From a virus, in the IMG/VR virus record IMGVR_UViG_3300008113_008492, positions 1 through 60,869 of that record: a DNA stretch of 60,869 nucleotides; one strand, given 5' to 3'. Below, piece by piece: positions 40,170 to 49,455 of this stretch. The notes beneath the pieces were generated by a model. The model was not told where the DNA came from. It did not search any database and was given only the letters and a program-made list of their open reading frames with translations. A program made the position numbers and the translations under genes. Position 1 is the first letter of the stretch. Every line of letters starts with the position of its first letter.

Positions 40170-40791
40170 TTTTGCAGTAACAGTATGTAATGAATTGGAG
40201 GAGATAAAACAACTTCTCCCCAATTTATTAGAAAATAAACAAGTACAAGATGAAATCGTTATCTTGTATGATGAAAAAAACGGTACTCCTGAAGTGTTAG
40301 AGTACCTACTTTCATTCAATAAATTACCAAATGTACAAACATGGCGTAAATTAGATTTTAATGGTCATTTTGCTGATTGGAAGAATCAATTCCTAGAATA
40401 TTGTACAGGTGATTATATTATTCAGATTGATGCTGATGAGTTACCATCTAAAGAATTTTGGGCATATTTACCAGCTATATTTGAATCTAATCGTGGATTA
40501 GCTGAATCGTTTTATATTGCGCGACGTAATACAGTTGATGGATTAACTCAAGAGCATATTACTAAATGGGGATGGAAAGTTCAAAACATTGATGGTAAAG
40601 ATTTAATCAACTTCCCAGATTGGCAGCATCGTATATTCAAAAACGATGGATCCATTAAATGGAAAAATAAAGTACATGAAGTACTTGAAGGATATGGATC
40701 TCTTTCATACATTCCAGCTGAATTATTTTTATGGCATCATAAAGATATTAAACGCCAAGAAAAACAAAACGCATACTACGACACATTATAA
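40159..40791 (+). CDS. GT2-like glycosyltransferase
   Basis: 210 residues. FSFAVTVCNELEEIKQLLPNLL at the start and YIIQIDADELPSKEFW near 94-109 give the GT-A core and metal motif (DADE). RNTVDG and WQHRIFKNDG...KNKVHEVLEG follow, as in LpxA-region family 2 glycosyltransferases. Cytoplasmic. One-base overlap with the next gene. Confidence 0.82.
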   Translation: MKFSFAVTVCNELEEIKQLLPNLLENKQVQDEIVILYDEKNGTPEVLEYLLSFNKLPNVQTWRKLDFNGHFADWKNQFLEYCTGDYIIQIDADELPSKEFWAYLPAIFESNRGLAESFYIARRNTVDGLTQEHITKWGWKVQNIDGKDLINFPDWQHRIFKNDGSIKWKNKVHEVLEGYGSLSYIPAELFLWHHKDIKRQEKQNAYYDTL

Positions 40792-41441
40792 TGTACACAA
40801 ATAATCTAGATAATCCAAATATCATTCGTTACGATAATACTCCATTTAAACGTTTTGATGCTATTAACTATTTAATAGAAAAATATAATCTAATTAATTA
40901 TCTTGAAATTGGAGTATTTCATGGAGAAAATATTCGTGCTGTTAAAGCACCTCATAAGGATGGAGTTGATCCAGGAACCGAAGGAATAGTAGTACCTGAA
41001 GTTAATTACCCTACAACATCTGATAAATTTTTTGAACTTATTAAAGGTCACCAAGATATTAAATATGATATTATATTCATTGATGGGCTACATCATTCAG
41101 ATCAAGTAGTTAAAGATATAGCTAATTCACTAAATCATTTAGTTGAGAATGGATTTATACTAATGCATGATTGTAATCCTATAAGTTATGAAGCCCAAAA
41201 AGTTCCTCGCGAAACTGTTGCTTGGAATGGGGATACATGGAAAGCATTTGTAGATTTCAAATTTAACAATCCTACATACGATTGCTGTGTTATTGATGCT
41301 GATTATGGTGTAGGTGTTATTAAAAATAATGGTAATTCCCCAAAACCATATACCGATTCATTTACTTGGGAACAATTTGAAGCAAATAAAAAAGAATTAC
41401 TTAATTTAATTACCCCTGATGAATTTAAAGCAACTTATTAA
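40791..41441 (+). CDS. class I SAM-dependent methyltransferase (Methyltransf_24-like)
   Basis: 216 residues. YLEIGVFHGENIRAV near 37-51 is the SAM motif I, GVDP the acidic loop, and YDIIFIDGLHHSDQVVKDI and FILMHDCNP complete the fold. Methylation of sugars is common in such loci. The acceptor is unknown. Sits in an overlapping run of glycan genes. Confidence 0.82.
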   Translation: MYTNNLDNPNIIRYDNTPFKRFDAINYLIEKYNLINYLEIGVFHGENIRAVKAPHKDGVDPGTEGIVVPEVNYPTTSDKFFELIKGHQDIKYDIIFIDGLHHSDQVVKDIANSLNHLVENGFILMHDCNPISYEAQKVPRETVAWNGDTWKAFVDFKFNNPTYDCCVIDADYGVGVIKNNGNSPKPYTDSFTWEQFEANKKELLNLITPDEFKATY

Positions 41442-42213
41442 TAAATCAGCTTATGGTACTATTGGATATATAGGATCTGAAAATGATTTAATAAAAACTG
41501 ATAAGTATTTTGCTTATAATAAGGAAGTAATAAATAATTTTGCTCATATTATTATTGTAACTAATTTTGATAGTGAAGAGTATATTAATACTCATACTTT
41601 GATGTGTAAACATCATTTTCCAAACTGCATCATATTAAATTCAACTAATAATAGAGGGCATAATTTTGGAACTGCTGATTTAGATAATATATTATTTAAT
41701 TATTGTAAAGAAAATAATATTGAATGGTTATGTAAATCAGCTAATGATATGGTTATTCATAATGAATTACTTGATAAAGAAATCAAAGAAGCTGATTTTT
41801 ATTATTTGAATGGGATTGGATATGGTGGAATGGTTATGTATGATTTTGATATTGATAGAATATTAAAAGAAGATTTTAAACCTCAAACTAATTTTTATTT
41901 TATTAATGTATCCAAAACAGATTATTTAAATGATGCTCATTACATTGATGAAACTTATAATTTTGTTAAATCATTAGATGAATATAATGGACGCATTTGG
42001 GAATATGTTGAAGGATGGAGTTGTGAGAAATTTTTAGCCGATTGTGTAGAACGTAATAATCTTAAAAAAGAACATTTACTTTCAGAATCTACATATATTT
42101 CTTTATTAAATTCAATTATAGAACTTAAAATACACGATCCAAGTCATAAAAATATAATGATAGAAAACATGTGTCATCTTCATTTCTTTAATCAAAATAT
42201 ACTTTATATATGA
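41419..42213 (+). CDS. glycosyltransferase-like protein
   Basis: 264 residues. HIIIVTNF, then NNRGHNFGTADLDNILFNYC and EWLCKSANDMVIH resemble a GT-A fold where the second segment would bind nucleotide sugar and the ND pair a metal. The family is not clear. It overlaps both neighbours (23 and 4 nt). Confidence 0.55.
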   Translation: MNLKQLINKSAYGTIGYIGSENDLIKTDKYFAYNKEVINNFAHIIIVTNFDSEEYINTHTLMCKHHFPNCIILNSTNNRGHNFGTADLDNILFNYCKENNIEWLCKSANDMVIHNELLDKEIKEADFYYLNGIGYGGMVMYDFDIDRILKEDFKPQTNFYFINVSKTDYLNDAHYIDETYNFVKSLDEYNGRIWEYVEGWSCEKFLADCVERNNLKKEHLLSESTYISLLNSIIELKIHDPSHKNIMIENMCHLHFFNQNILYI

Positions 42214-42887
42214 AAATAACGATTGCTGTAGCAAGTAATATTAATTTTTACCAACAATCACTTCCAGTGATTATTCCTTCACTATTAGAACAGGGTATAG
42301 AACCTGATGATATTCATGTGTTTATTGCTGGGTGTGGAGATTACGTTTATCAAAATCAAGATGGAGTTCATTATCACCAATTAGAACATAATTCATATGA
42401 ATATAGTCCGTTGATTGAAATTGTAGATAAACAGATTCAAGCTGATTATTGGTTTTTAATTCATGATACTTGTAAAGTGGGACCTAAATTTAAAGAATTA
42501 GTATATAATATCCCATCAGAAAGACCAGATAAAGCAGCAATGCGATTAACTCCATCTATGTCTATTGGTGCTTACAAATATGAATACTTATTAACTGTTA
42601 AAGATAAATTAATGAGTATTCGAAATACAGATTTATCTAGAGAAGCATTAAAAAGATGGAAATATTGGGGTGTTAATGCTGAAGATTATATTTTATGGCA
42701 AACTGAACCTACCCCAGCAATTTATAATGGGAATGATAAAGATGGTGAATGGGAGTTAGTTGGTTATGAAAATTGGTTCGGAACTGATGTAGTTAGACGA
42801 ACTGAATATTATCCATCATTAGATTTATATAAAAATAAATCAAATTGGGGTCAAAGTACAGGTTTAGATATGGTTATCGACGTATAG
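42210..42887 (+). CDS. glycosyltransferase-like protein
   Basis: 225 residues starting ITIAVASNINFYQQSLPVIIPSLLEQGI, a GT-A-type opening, with YWFLIHDTCKVGPKF as possible metal-binding strand and ENWFGTDVVRRTEYYPSLDL near the end. No precise family. It is translated with the neighbours in the block. Confidence 0.55.
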   Translation: MKITIAVASNINFYQQSLPVIIPSLLEQGIEPDDIHVFIAGCGDYVYQNQDGVHYHQLEHNSYEYSPLIEIVDKQIQADYWFLIHDTCKVGPKFKELVYNIPSERPDKAAMRLTPSMSIGAYKYEYLLTVKDKLMSIRNTDLSREALKRWKYWGVNAEDYILWQTEPTPAIYNGNDKDGEWELVGYENWFGTDVVRRTEYYPSLDLYKNKSNWGQSTGLDMVIDV

Positions 42888-42888
42888 T

Positions 42889-43881
42889 ATGAAAATAGCA
42901 ATTGTAGGTGGAGGATGGGTTGGATGTCATCTAGCTCGTAAGTTAATGAAAAATAATGATGTAACATTATTTGAAAAAGATGAATTATTTAAAGCAACAT
43001 CATACTTTAATCAGAATCGTCTTCATTTAGGTTATCATTATGCTCGAAATTCTAAAACTAGAAATTTATGTCAAGATACATTTCCTCAGTTTATGGATGA
43101 TTATAAAATATTAACTAGTGAAGTTGAAAATAATTTATATTGTGTTGCTGAAGATTCATTATTAGACTATTACACATTCAGAAAAATATTTAATGACCCA
43201 CAACATTATAAAAAACACTTCCCCGAATTTGAACATGTTGAAGGGATTATAAAAACTGAAGAACGATATATTGATTTTGAATTAGCTAATCTTTACTTTA
43301 ACAAAATACTAAAAGATATTATTGTTAAGAAAACAATAACTGATATTAAAGCATTATCTAAAGAATATGATTTAGTAATTAATGCTACTAATAATCACTT
43401 AAATCAAATCAATGATACATTCTATGAATTAACATTATCATTATTATATAAGAAAATACAACCAACATCATTTGGTGCTCTTACTTTAGTTGATGGTGAT
43501 TTTTTTTCAATTTATCCTTATAAAGATAAATTATACACAGTAACAGATGTAGAACATACACCTTTATTTACTACTAATGATGTTGATGAATTAAATAATT
43601 ATAAATTTAGTTTTGATAATGTTTTAGAAAAAATAAAATTAATTGAAAATAAAATTAAACATTATTATCCTGAATTTTTAGAACATTTTACTTATGATAA
43701 TTATTTTCTATCAATTAAATCAAAAGTAAAAAGTAATTCAGCTAATAGATATCCTGTAGTAAATTGGGAAGGTAATATAATGAATTGTTTTACAGGTAAA
43801 ATACAAGGAATATACATTATAGAAAAACAAATAGATGAAATTATTAATTGGCAACACTGGATTGGTGGGACAAACAATTAA
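42889..43881 (+). CDS. FAD-dependent oxidoreductase (DAO-like)
   Basis: 330 residues. IAIVGGGWVGCHLARKLMKNNDVTLFEKD is the N-terminal Rossmann FAD motif (GxGxxG). SYFNQNRLHLGYHYARN follows, and the C-terminus has the second nucleotide region with MNCFTGKIQGIY. Related proteins occur in sugar biosynthesis loci. It could oxidise a sugar or amino sugar. Overlaps the next gene by 47 nt. Confidence 0.75.
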   Translation: MKIAIVGGGWVGCHLARKLMKNNDVTLFEKDELFKATSYFNQNRLHLGYHYARNSKTRNLCQDTFPQFMDDYKILTSEVENNLYCVAEDSLLDYYTFRKIFNDPQHYKKHFPEFEHVEGIIKTEERYIDFELANLYFNKILKDIIVKKTITDIKALSKEYDLVINATNNHLNQINDTFYELTLSLLYKKIQPTSFGALTLVDGDFFSIYPYKDKLYTVTDVEHTPLFTTNDVDELNNYKFSFDNVLEKIKLIENKIKHYYPEFLEHFTYDNYFLSIKSKVKSNSANRYPVVNWEGNIMNCFTGKIQGIYIIEKQIDEIINWQHWIGGTNN

Positions 43882-44596
43882 ACAGTTTGAAACATTTAAT
43901 CATGAGTTCAACAGTAAGAACTTATACACATTTGAGAATTTAGCTAAAGATGGTGATGAACTATTTTTAACCTGTTTACCAGCAACAAAATGGATGGTTA
44001 ATAAGAATTTAACTGATGATATTCAAAATATTAATAACATTATCAGTATTATATCTAAATTCCATTATTCAAAGATAACATTAATTTCAACTATTGATGT
44101 TTATAATGACTCACCATTATCATCTAATGAAGATTATTACCCAAACGTTTCAAAATTAAGTTATGGTAATAATCGTTATATATTTGAATTAATGGTTAGG
44201 GAAATGGTTAAATGTGATGATTTAAAAATATTTAGATTACCCGCATTATTTAATTCACTAATAAAGAAAAATGTTATATATGATTTAATTCATGATAATA
44301 ATGTAGATCAAATAAACCAAAATTCATACTACCAATGGTATAATTTAGATAACTTATATAATGATATAAATTCATATTCATCAAAATACCCTGATGAAAT
44401 AGTGTTCAATTTATTTACAGAACCAATTTATACAGCCGAAATAGTTAAATTATTTCCTTATTACATTAATAAAGTTAAAAATGGAGATTTTATAATATAT
44501 AATTATAAAACAAAATTTGGTAATTATTACATTAGTGATAAAAATAAAGTATTAAACGAAATTAAACAATTTGTCAATGAATTTAGCATTAAGTAA
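43835..44596 (+). CDS. NAD-dependent epimerase/dehydratase (SDR family)
   Basis: 253 residues. LLIGNTGLVGQTIKQF is a short Rossmann start (GxxGxxG), TLISTIDVYNDSP contains the Ser/Thr of the active site, and YGNNRYIFELMVRE is near the YxxxK motif, but Lys is replaced by Arg (YGNNR). So activity may be altered. Likely prepares nucleotide sugars for the local transferases. Starts inside the upstream gene by 47 nt. Confidence 0.7.
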   Translation: MKLLIGNTGLVGQTIKQFETFNHEFNSKNLYTFENLAKDGDELFLTCLPATKWMVNKNLTDDIQNINNIISIISKFHYSKITLISTIDVYNDSPLSSNEDYYPNVSKLSYGNNRYIFELMVREMVKCDDLKIFRLPALFNSLIKKNVIYDLIHDNNVDQINQNSYYQWYNLDNLYNDINSYSSKYPDEIVFNLFTEPIYTAEIVKLFPYYINKVKNGDFIIYNYKTKFGNYYISDKNKVLNEIKQFVNEFSIK

Positions 44597-45341
44597 TTTT
44601 GCTTGGGATAGGTACCATGCTGGAGATGTATTTAATTGTTTAAGAGAAAACAATATTACTCAAGTTGAAACTATTCTAACTAAACTTAAAGATTGGGATA
44701 AGTTAACTTATATTGATTTAATGAATTATAAAATTACATTAGATGATTATAATCTTAAATCTTATTCTATCCAGTCTTTATTTTATGGAGTTGATTGTAA
44801 GATAACTGATGTTGATGTTATTGTATCTCATTTTAAACGAGTAATTAATTGTGCTGTTACATTAGGTGCTAAAATACTTGTATTTGGTTCACCTAGTTTA
44901 AGACAAAAACATGAAGGGTGGGAAAAAGCACTTGTAAGTATATTCACTCAAGTAGATAAGTTATTAGAAGGTAAAGATATTAAAGTTGTAATTGAACCTA
45001 ACGCTTCTGTATATAATGGTCAATTCTTTCATAATATTGATGAGATAGTTAATTTTATTAAAGAGAATAACTTAATTAATATAAGAACAATGGTTGATAC
45101 CCATAATTCTATTCTTGAAAAACGAAATCCAATGAGTGATTTTCTTAACTATATTGACTATATAGAACATATTCATATTTCAGAACCTAAATTAGTTCCT
45201 ATTGTTGACAAATCTCTTCATTTAGGATGGGCAAATATGATCAAAAATAGTAAATATGATAAAACAATAACATACGAAGTATTAGAACATGATACTGTTT
45301 TAGATAGTATTAAAACATTTGCTCAAATATACAACAAATGA
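44577..45341 (+). CDS. sugar phosphate isomerase/epimerase-like (TIM barrel)
   Basis: 254 residues, with ATG 44577 preferred over an upstream in-frame TTG. VETILTKLKDW, KILVFGSPSLRQKH, VVIEPNA (metal Glu), TMVDTHNS (Asp-His) and HIHISEPKL plus ITYEVLEHD are the strand ends of AP-endonuclease-2/xylose-isomerase-like barrels. Glu, Asp, His and Glu would bind a divalent metal. Its neighbours suggest sugar isomerisation. Confidence 0.8.
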   Translation: MNLALSNFAWDRYHAGDVFNCLRENNITQVETILTKLKDWDKLTYIDLMNYKITLDDYNLKSYSIQSLFYGVDCKITDVDVIVSHFKRVINCAVTLGAKILVFGSPSLRQKHEGWEKALVSIFTQVDKLLEGKDIKVVIEPNASVYNGQFFHNIDEIVNFIKENNLINIRTMVDTHNSILEKRNPMSDFLNYIDYIEHIHISEPKLVPIVDKSLHLGWANMIKNSKYDKTITYEVLEHDTVLDSIKTFAQIYNK

Positions 45342-46021
45342 AAATAATTTATAGAATATCAGACGCAGGTTATAATAAAGTAAAACCGAAGTACATCAAT
45401 AATAGAAATTGCTTATGGAATGCAGTTAATGTATTTAAAGATGCTGATTGGTCTATTATTGCCGATAATGTATCTGAAAAAACAGATAACATGATTCAAG
45501 AGTATGTATCTAAAGATAATATCTTCTACACTTCAGTAGGTCATGGTGCTGGTACATTTAATATTGCTTTAACTGAAGCATTAGGTTATGACGATAATGA
45601 AATAGTATACTTCTGTGAAAATGATTATTTACATAAACCAGGCTCACAAAAAATAATTGAAGAAGGATTAAATGAAATTGGAGCCGATTTCGTTTCATTA
45701 TACGATCATCCAGACAAATATATTGATGGTGCTAATCCATACGTACAAGGTGGAGGTGAAATGACTCGTGTTATGTTATCTACATCATCTCATTGGAAAG
45801 TAACTAATTCAACAACGATGACATTCGCGTCTAAAGTGAAGACACTTCGTAAGACGGAAAATGTATTGCGTGAATATACTCAAGGCAGTTATCCCCGTGA
45901 TTTCGACATGTTTGTCTCATTATACAATTCAGCTCATTACTTAGTTACTCCAATACCAGGTTATTCAACTCACGGCGAAACAGCTTGGTTAACACCCTTA
46001 ATCGATTGGTCAAAAATATGA
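45338..46021 (+). CDS. glycosyltransferase-like protein
   Basis: 227 residues. IIYRISDAGYNKVKPKYINN at the start, IVYFCENDYLHKPGS near 91-105 as possible metal motif (END), and TPIPGYSTHGETAWL near the C-terminus. The overall order fits a GT-A enzyme of the type seen in viral glycan loci. ATGA overlap with both neighbours. Confidence 0.6.
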   Translation: MKIIYRISDAGYNKVKPKYINNRNCLWNAVNVFKDADWSIIADNVSEKTDNMIQEYVSKDNIFYTSVGHGAGTFNIALTEALGYDDNEIVYFCENDYLHKPGSQKIIEEGLNEIGADFVSLYDHPDKYIDGANPYVQGGGEMTRVMLSTSSHWKVTNSTTMTFASKVKTLRKTENVLREYTQGSYPRDFDMFVSLYNSAHYLVTPIPGYSTHGETAWLTPLIDWSKI

Positions 46022-46782
46022 TATCAGTTATAATCCCAACTTACAGAGAACCAGAAGTACTTGATTTATGTTTAAGATCAGCTATTGAAGGCCAAACAAA
46101 TAGAAATGAAATTATTGTTGTTGTAGATGGATTCTACGAGGAAAATAAAGAAGTACTATACAAATATCAAGATGATATTTCAGTACTTGATTTAAAACAA
46201 AACGTAGGATTAGCTCGAGCAACTAATTTAGGTGTTTATAATGCGTCTAACGATTTAATTTTAATTGTAAATGATGATAATGTGTTTCCTGCTGATTGGG
46301 ATACACGTTTAGAATCACAATACCAACCAGGTGCGGTTTATACCCCCAATCAAATTGAACCAATTCCAAGTATATTTAGTCAATTTATAATTAAAGATTT
46401 AGGACGTGATCCTAAAACATTTAATTTAGAAGCATTTAGGGTATTTGAAGTTAATTCATCTAAAATGGTTAAGGATATAAACGGATCTACTTTACCTATA
46501 TTCATGTCTAAAAATGATTATTTAAGGGTAGGTGGATGGGATGAATCATATCCTGGTGGGTGGGTTGTTGATTGTGAATTCTTTATGAAATGTAATTTAA
46601 ATAACATAGGAAGTATTCGTTTATATAATGTCTCATTTTACCATTTCGTTTCAGTAGGTACTAAATCCGAAGAACGTATTAAAGAAGCAGTATATAAAGA
46701 ACAAATATGCCATGAAGCATTTAAATACAAATGGGGTGGTTATATGAAACGAGACTCTCAGACTAACAAAATATTTGTCTAA
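46018..46782 (+). CDS. GT2 family glycosyltransferase
   Basis: 254 residues from ATG 46018; an earlier TTG would extend into the previous gene. ISVIIPTYREPEVLDLCLRSAI, EIIVVVDG, NVGLARATNLGV, LILIVNDDNVFPADW (metal motif DDN near 92) and GGWDESYPGGWVVDCEF are textbook GT2. Last gene of the glycan block; a promoter motif follows. Confidence 0.9.
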   Translation: MISVIIPTYREPEVLDLCLRSAIEGQTNRNEIIVVVDGFYEENKEVLYKYQDDISVLDLKQNVGLARATNLGVYNASNDLILIVNDDNVFPADWDTRLESQYQPGAVYTPNQIEPIPSIFSQFIIKDLGRDPKTFNLEAFRVFEVNSSKMVKDINGSTLPIFMSKNDYLRVGGWDESYPGGWVVDCEFFMKCNLNNIGSIRLYNVSFYHFVSVGTKSEERIKEAVYKEQICHEAFKYKWGGYMKRDSQTNKIFV

Positions 46783-46788
46783 GTAAAA

Positions 46789-46805
46789 TGTCCTTATTAA
46801 ATTTA
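46789..46805 (+). promoter_or_regulatory. phage promoter-like 17-nt motif
   Basis: Copy TGTCCTTATTAAATTTA, ending 4 nt before the ATG at 46810. Confidence 0.55.
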
Positions 46806-46809
46806 AAAT

Positions 46810-46986
46810 ATGAATAAAGTTTTAATACAATACGCAATCGTATCAATGTTACTTTCATTTGGAGTATTTACATTAATTAATTATGATGTTGCTCTAGTTG
46901 ATTGGACTGATTCATCTAAATTCGGATGGGTATTACTTACATTTTTCATTTATCATAACACAACTAAACAACACCGAGAAGAATAA
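46810..46986 (+). CDS. 58-residue two-helix membrane protein
   Basis: Short ORF with hydrophobic helices near 5-25 (YAIVSMLLSFGVFTLI) and 38-48 (FGWVLLTFFIY) and a polar end (TTKQHREE). It has a promoter motif just upstream and ends one base before the next ATG. Function unknown. Confidence 0.6.
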   Translation: MNKVLIQYAIVSMLLSFGVFTLINYDVALVDWTDSSKFGWVLLTFFIYHNTTKQHREE

Positions 46987-46987
46987 T

Positions 46988-47224
46988 ATGTTTTACTACT
47001 TAATGCTTGCCTTTCTTATATTTGTAGCCTTAATGGTTCACGTTATTATAGCTCATATTACTCACTCATTATTAGAAGAAGTTGATAGTAATGGCTGGTA
47101 TAAATCAAAATACAAAAAATTCTTACTAATACCTGGAATTCCAGAAGTAGTATTAGCAATATTGTTACTTATGATATGTGGTGTAGTTACATATGCTTAT
47201 ATTATTAGTTTATTTGAAGATTAA
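46988..47224 (+). CDS. two-helix membrane protein
   Basis: 78 residues from ATG 46988; a longer reading from 46898 would overlap the preceding gene. Helices near 3-22 (YYLMLAFLIFVALMVHVII) and 47-72. No family recognised. Confidence 0.65.
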   Translation: MFYYLMLAFLIFVALMVHVIIAHITHSLLEEVDSNGWYKSKYKKFLLIPGIPEVVLAILLLMICGVVTYAYIISLFED

Positions 47225-47249
47225 ATTTTAAACCAAAACCCAAACAATT

Positions 47250-47645
47250 ATGTTAATTGCAATTTTAGTATTGTTAGGTCTTGCTGGTGCCATCTGGTAC
47301 TTTGCTAGTAAGCAAACGCAGACCGTTACTCTTTCACAAGAGGATGTTGCCGCTTCTGATCCTACGATCGAATTAAAAAAAGCTGCAGATGTTGTTAAAA
47401 CAACTAATGAGAATCTTAGAAAAATGACTAAGAAGATTGATGAAGTATTAGCAACAGATGAATCTGCTTTTACTACTCCTGAAGTAGCAGCTGAAAAGGA
47501 AGCTATTCAAATTTTACAAGATGAATTAGCTAAAGCGCAGGAGCTAGCAGCTGCTGAAAGTAAATCTACTTTAGTTGAAACTCCAGTAGTTGAAGCTCCT
47601 AAACCAGCTAAGAAGAAGCGTCGTTACTATCCTAAGAAGAAATAA
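47250..47645 (+). CDS. membrane-anchored coiled-coil protein with basic tail
   Basis: 131 residues: an N-terminal helix (LIAILVLLGLAGAIWYF), a helical Glu/Lys/Ala-rich middle and a C-terminal KKKRRYYPKKK. The basic tail could contact nucleic acid or membrane lipid. No family is recognised. It is followed by a strong terminator. Confidence 0.65.
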   Translation: MLIAILVLLGLAGAIWYFASKQTQTVTLSQEDVAASDPTIELKKAADVVKTTNENLRKMTKKIDEVLATDESAFTTPEVAAEKEAIQILQDELAKAQELAAAESKSTLVETPVVEAPKPAKKKRRYYPKKK

Positions 47646-47663
47646 TAACACACGGTTAAAATT

Positions 47664-47688
47664 AAAGGTCCTAGTTTCTAGGGCCTTT
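47664..47688 (+). terminator. rho-independent terminator fused to promoter
   Basis: AAAGGTCCTAG-TTT-CTAGGGCCTTT, 11-bp stem with one G-T pair; the TTT tail opens the promoter motif. Confidence 0.75.
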
Positions 47689-47702
47689 CTTTATTATATT
47701 TA
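47686..47702 (+). promoter_or_regulatory. phage promoter-like 17-nt motif
   Basis: Copy TTTCTTTATTATATTTA, ending 23 nt before the ATG at 47726. Confidence 0.65.
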
Positions 47703-47725
47703 TATGAGAAAATAAATACTAAAAT

Positions 47726-48142
47726 ATGCATCACTTATTAGAAGACGAAATTAAAGCTATTATAGGTGAGGTAGGAGAAGAAGTAACAGCAGCTGAACCA
47801 ACATCCCCAGCAGTTGATATGACTCCACCTCAATCACCCGATAGTGGATTAAAAATGGTAGTAGATGTGAACAAGAATCCAACTAAAAAGGGTATTAAAG
47901 TTCAATTCATCGTTCCTCAAGGCACAGACGAGGCTAAGAAGGAAGAAATTACCCAAAAATTAAAAACAAAATTAAATAAAGGATTAGCTAATATTGGATT
48001 ATCAGTTGATACCGATTTAGACGTACCATATCAGAATGTAATTGGATTCTTAATCCGATTAGAGAGCTTTAAATTATTTATCAAAAACATTTTAAACCCT
48101 AATTCTGATGAGCAAACGAGTAATACCGAACCTACAGTTTAA
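47726..48142 (+). CDS. hypothetical protein
   Basis: 138 residues. The N-terminal third is acidic and Pro-rich, probably flexible. The rest (KMVVDVNKNPTKKGIKVQFIVPQGTDEAKKEEITQKL) has a strand-loop-helix look. No family recognised. It overlaps the next gene by 35 nt, starting a four-gene operon that ends in the HNH protein. Confidence 0.65.
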   Translation: MHHLLEDEIKAIIGEVGEEVTAAEPTSPAVDMTPPQSPDSGLKMVVDVNKNPTKKGIKVQFIVPQGTDEAKKEEITQKLKTKLNKGLANIGLSVDTDLDVPYQNVIGFLIRLESFKLFIKNILNPNSDEQTSNTEPTV

Positions 48143-48416
48143 TATAAACGGAGACGGCGAACCTGATTACTCAGTAATCGGAGAAAACGAAATAATACAA
48201 GATATTGTTTATTCTCAAACAGTATGGGGGATTAGAGAAGCTATTAAGCGTAAATTAAAACACGCTAAAATAATAGAAATTAACTCAACTGGAAATTATT
48301 TAACAGTAGATAAACAAGATTTTGAATCAGCATTAAATAAATCAATCTCATACTATGAAAAGTTTGAAGATTATGAAACATGTGCTGAAATTATAAAATT
48401 AAAAGAAAAGTTATGA
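48108..48416 (+). CDS. hypothetical protein with C-terminal UVR-like helix pair
   Basis: 102 residues. The end YYEKFEDYETCAEIIKLKEKL resembles the UvrB/UvrC (UVR) helical motif that mediates protein contacts; the same pattern recurs in the protein at 50050. The first half is unassigned. ATG is within the upstream gene. Confidence 0.6.
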   Translation: MSKRVIPNLQFNINGDGEPDYSVIGENEIIQDIVYSQTVWGIREAIKRKLKHAKIIEINSTGNYLTVDKQDFESALNKSISYYEKFEDYETCAEIIKLKEKL

Positions 48417-48808
48417 ACGTAGATAAAGAGATTGAGGGAATTCAAAACCAAATTAATGGCCTTATTGGTACTAATACTAAAATAGTACGTCGTAAGAAGA
48501 ATAATGAAGATATCAAACATGAATTATTCATTAATATCATTACCCAAATTGAATTAGTAATCAATCGTTCTACATTAGTACATTCAGATTTCAAAATTGA
48601 TTTATCAGATTATGATGAAATGTATTTACAAATCATCGATAATTTGATTTATTTATCGTTTGGAACACAAGCTGCTGAATTAATTATTCACTACTGTTAT
48701 GATCGATTAGAAATGGATGGTTCTATCCCATATACTGATGCAAAGGGAATTGAACGTGAAATATCAAATCCAGAACAGCTATGGATTGCTGTAAAACAAT
48801 TGTTATAA
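48413..48808 (+). CDS. hypothetical helical protein
   Basis: 131 residues, mainly helical, with an N-terminal basic stretch (KIVRRKKNNED) and acidic remainder. In position it is like small transcription-accessory genes of T4-like phages, but no motif supports that. Overlaps upstream by 4 nt, and the HNH gene begins 1 nt after its stop. Confidence 0.6.
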   Translation: MNVDKEIEGIQNQINGLIGTNTKIVRRKKNNEDIKHELFINIITQIELVINRSTLVHSDFKIDLSDYDEMYLQIIDNLIYLSFGTQAAELIIHYCYDRLEMDGSIPYTDAKGIEREISNPEQLWIAVKQLL

Positions 48809-48809
48809 A

Positions 48810-49451
48810 ATGGCTAAAGCTAAACCGTTTAATAAAGAGGACCTATTAAGGGCTATGAGACATACCAAATCAATCCGAGCCGCTGCTCGTTATTTGGGAT
48901 GTTCTTATCAGCACTTATGGCCATTTATGAAGTCCTACCGTATAGATGATAACGATCCTAATTCTCCTACTTTGTTCGAGGTACATAAGAACCAAACCGG
49001 AGTGGGTATTCCTAAATTCCTTCCTAACCGTCGTAAAGAACCGAATGTTAAGGCTATACTCGAAGGTGAGGACGGTTGGCAGAGCTTTACTCCTGAGAAG
49101 ATCAAAATTAGAGCAGTCGAAGAAGGATATCTAAAAGAATGTTGTGACATGTGTGACTTTTCAGAACGACGAGTTACAGATTATAAGATGCCGTTATTGA
49201 TGCATTTTCGAAATGGTAATAAAGTAGATTATAGATTAGAAAATCTACAATTGTTGTGTTATAATTGTTATTACTTATATGTAGGTGAAGTACTTACAGG
49301 TAACCAAATACGTTCTATAGAATCAAATCAGGAAACTAAGCAAGTAGATTTTGATTGGCAATTAGATGAAGACCAAATCGCAAACATGAAAGCGCTTGGA
49401 TTGTGGGAAGATGACGAGCCCGAAGAAAATAGCTTAATTGCTAGGAATTAA
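48810..49451 (+). CDS. HTH plus HNH endonuclease-like protein
   Basis: 213 residues. SIRAAARYLGCSYQHLWPFMKSY near 21-43 is a helix-turn-helix. CCDMCDFSERR near 114, MHFRNGNKVDYRLENLQLLCYNCYYL near 133-158 give two Cys pairs and the H-N-(H/N) core of a phage HNH protein. It may be a homing-type nuclease or a DNA-binding protein derived from one. The last operon gene before a promoter motif. Confidence 0.78.
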   Translation: MAKAKPFNKEDLLRAMRHTKSIRAAARYLGCSYQHLWPFMKSYRIDDNDPNSPTLFEVHKNQTGVGIPKFLPNRRKEPNVKAILEGEDGWQSFTPEKIKIRAVEEGYLKECCDMCDFSERRVTDYKMPLLMHFRNGNKVDYRLENLQLLCYNCYYLYVGEVLTGNQIRSIESNQETKQVDFDWQLDEDQIANMKALGLWEDDEPEENSLIARN

Positions 49452-49455
49452 TTGT

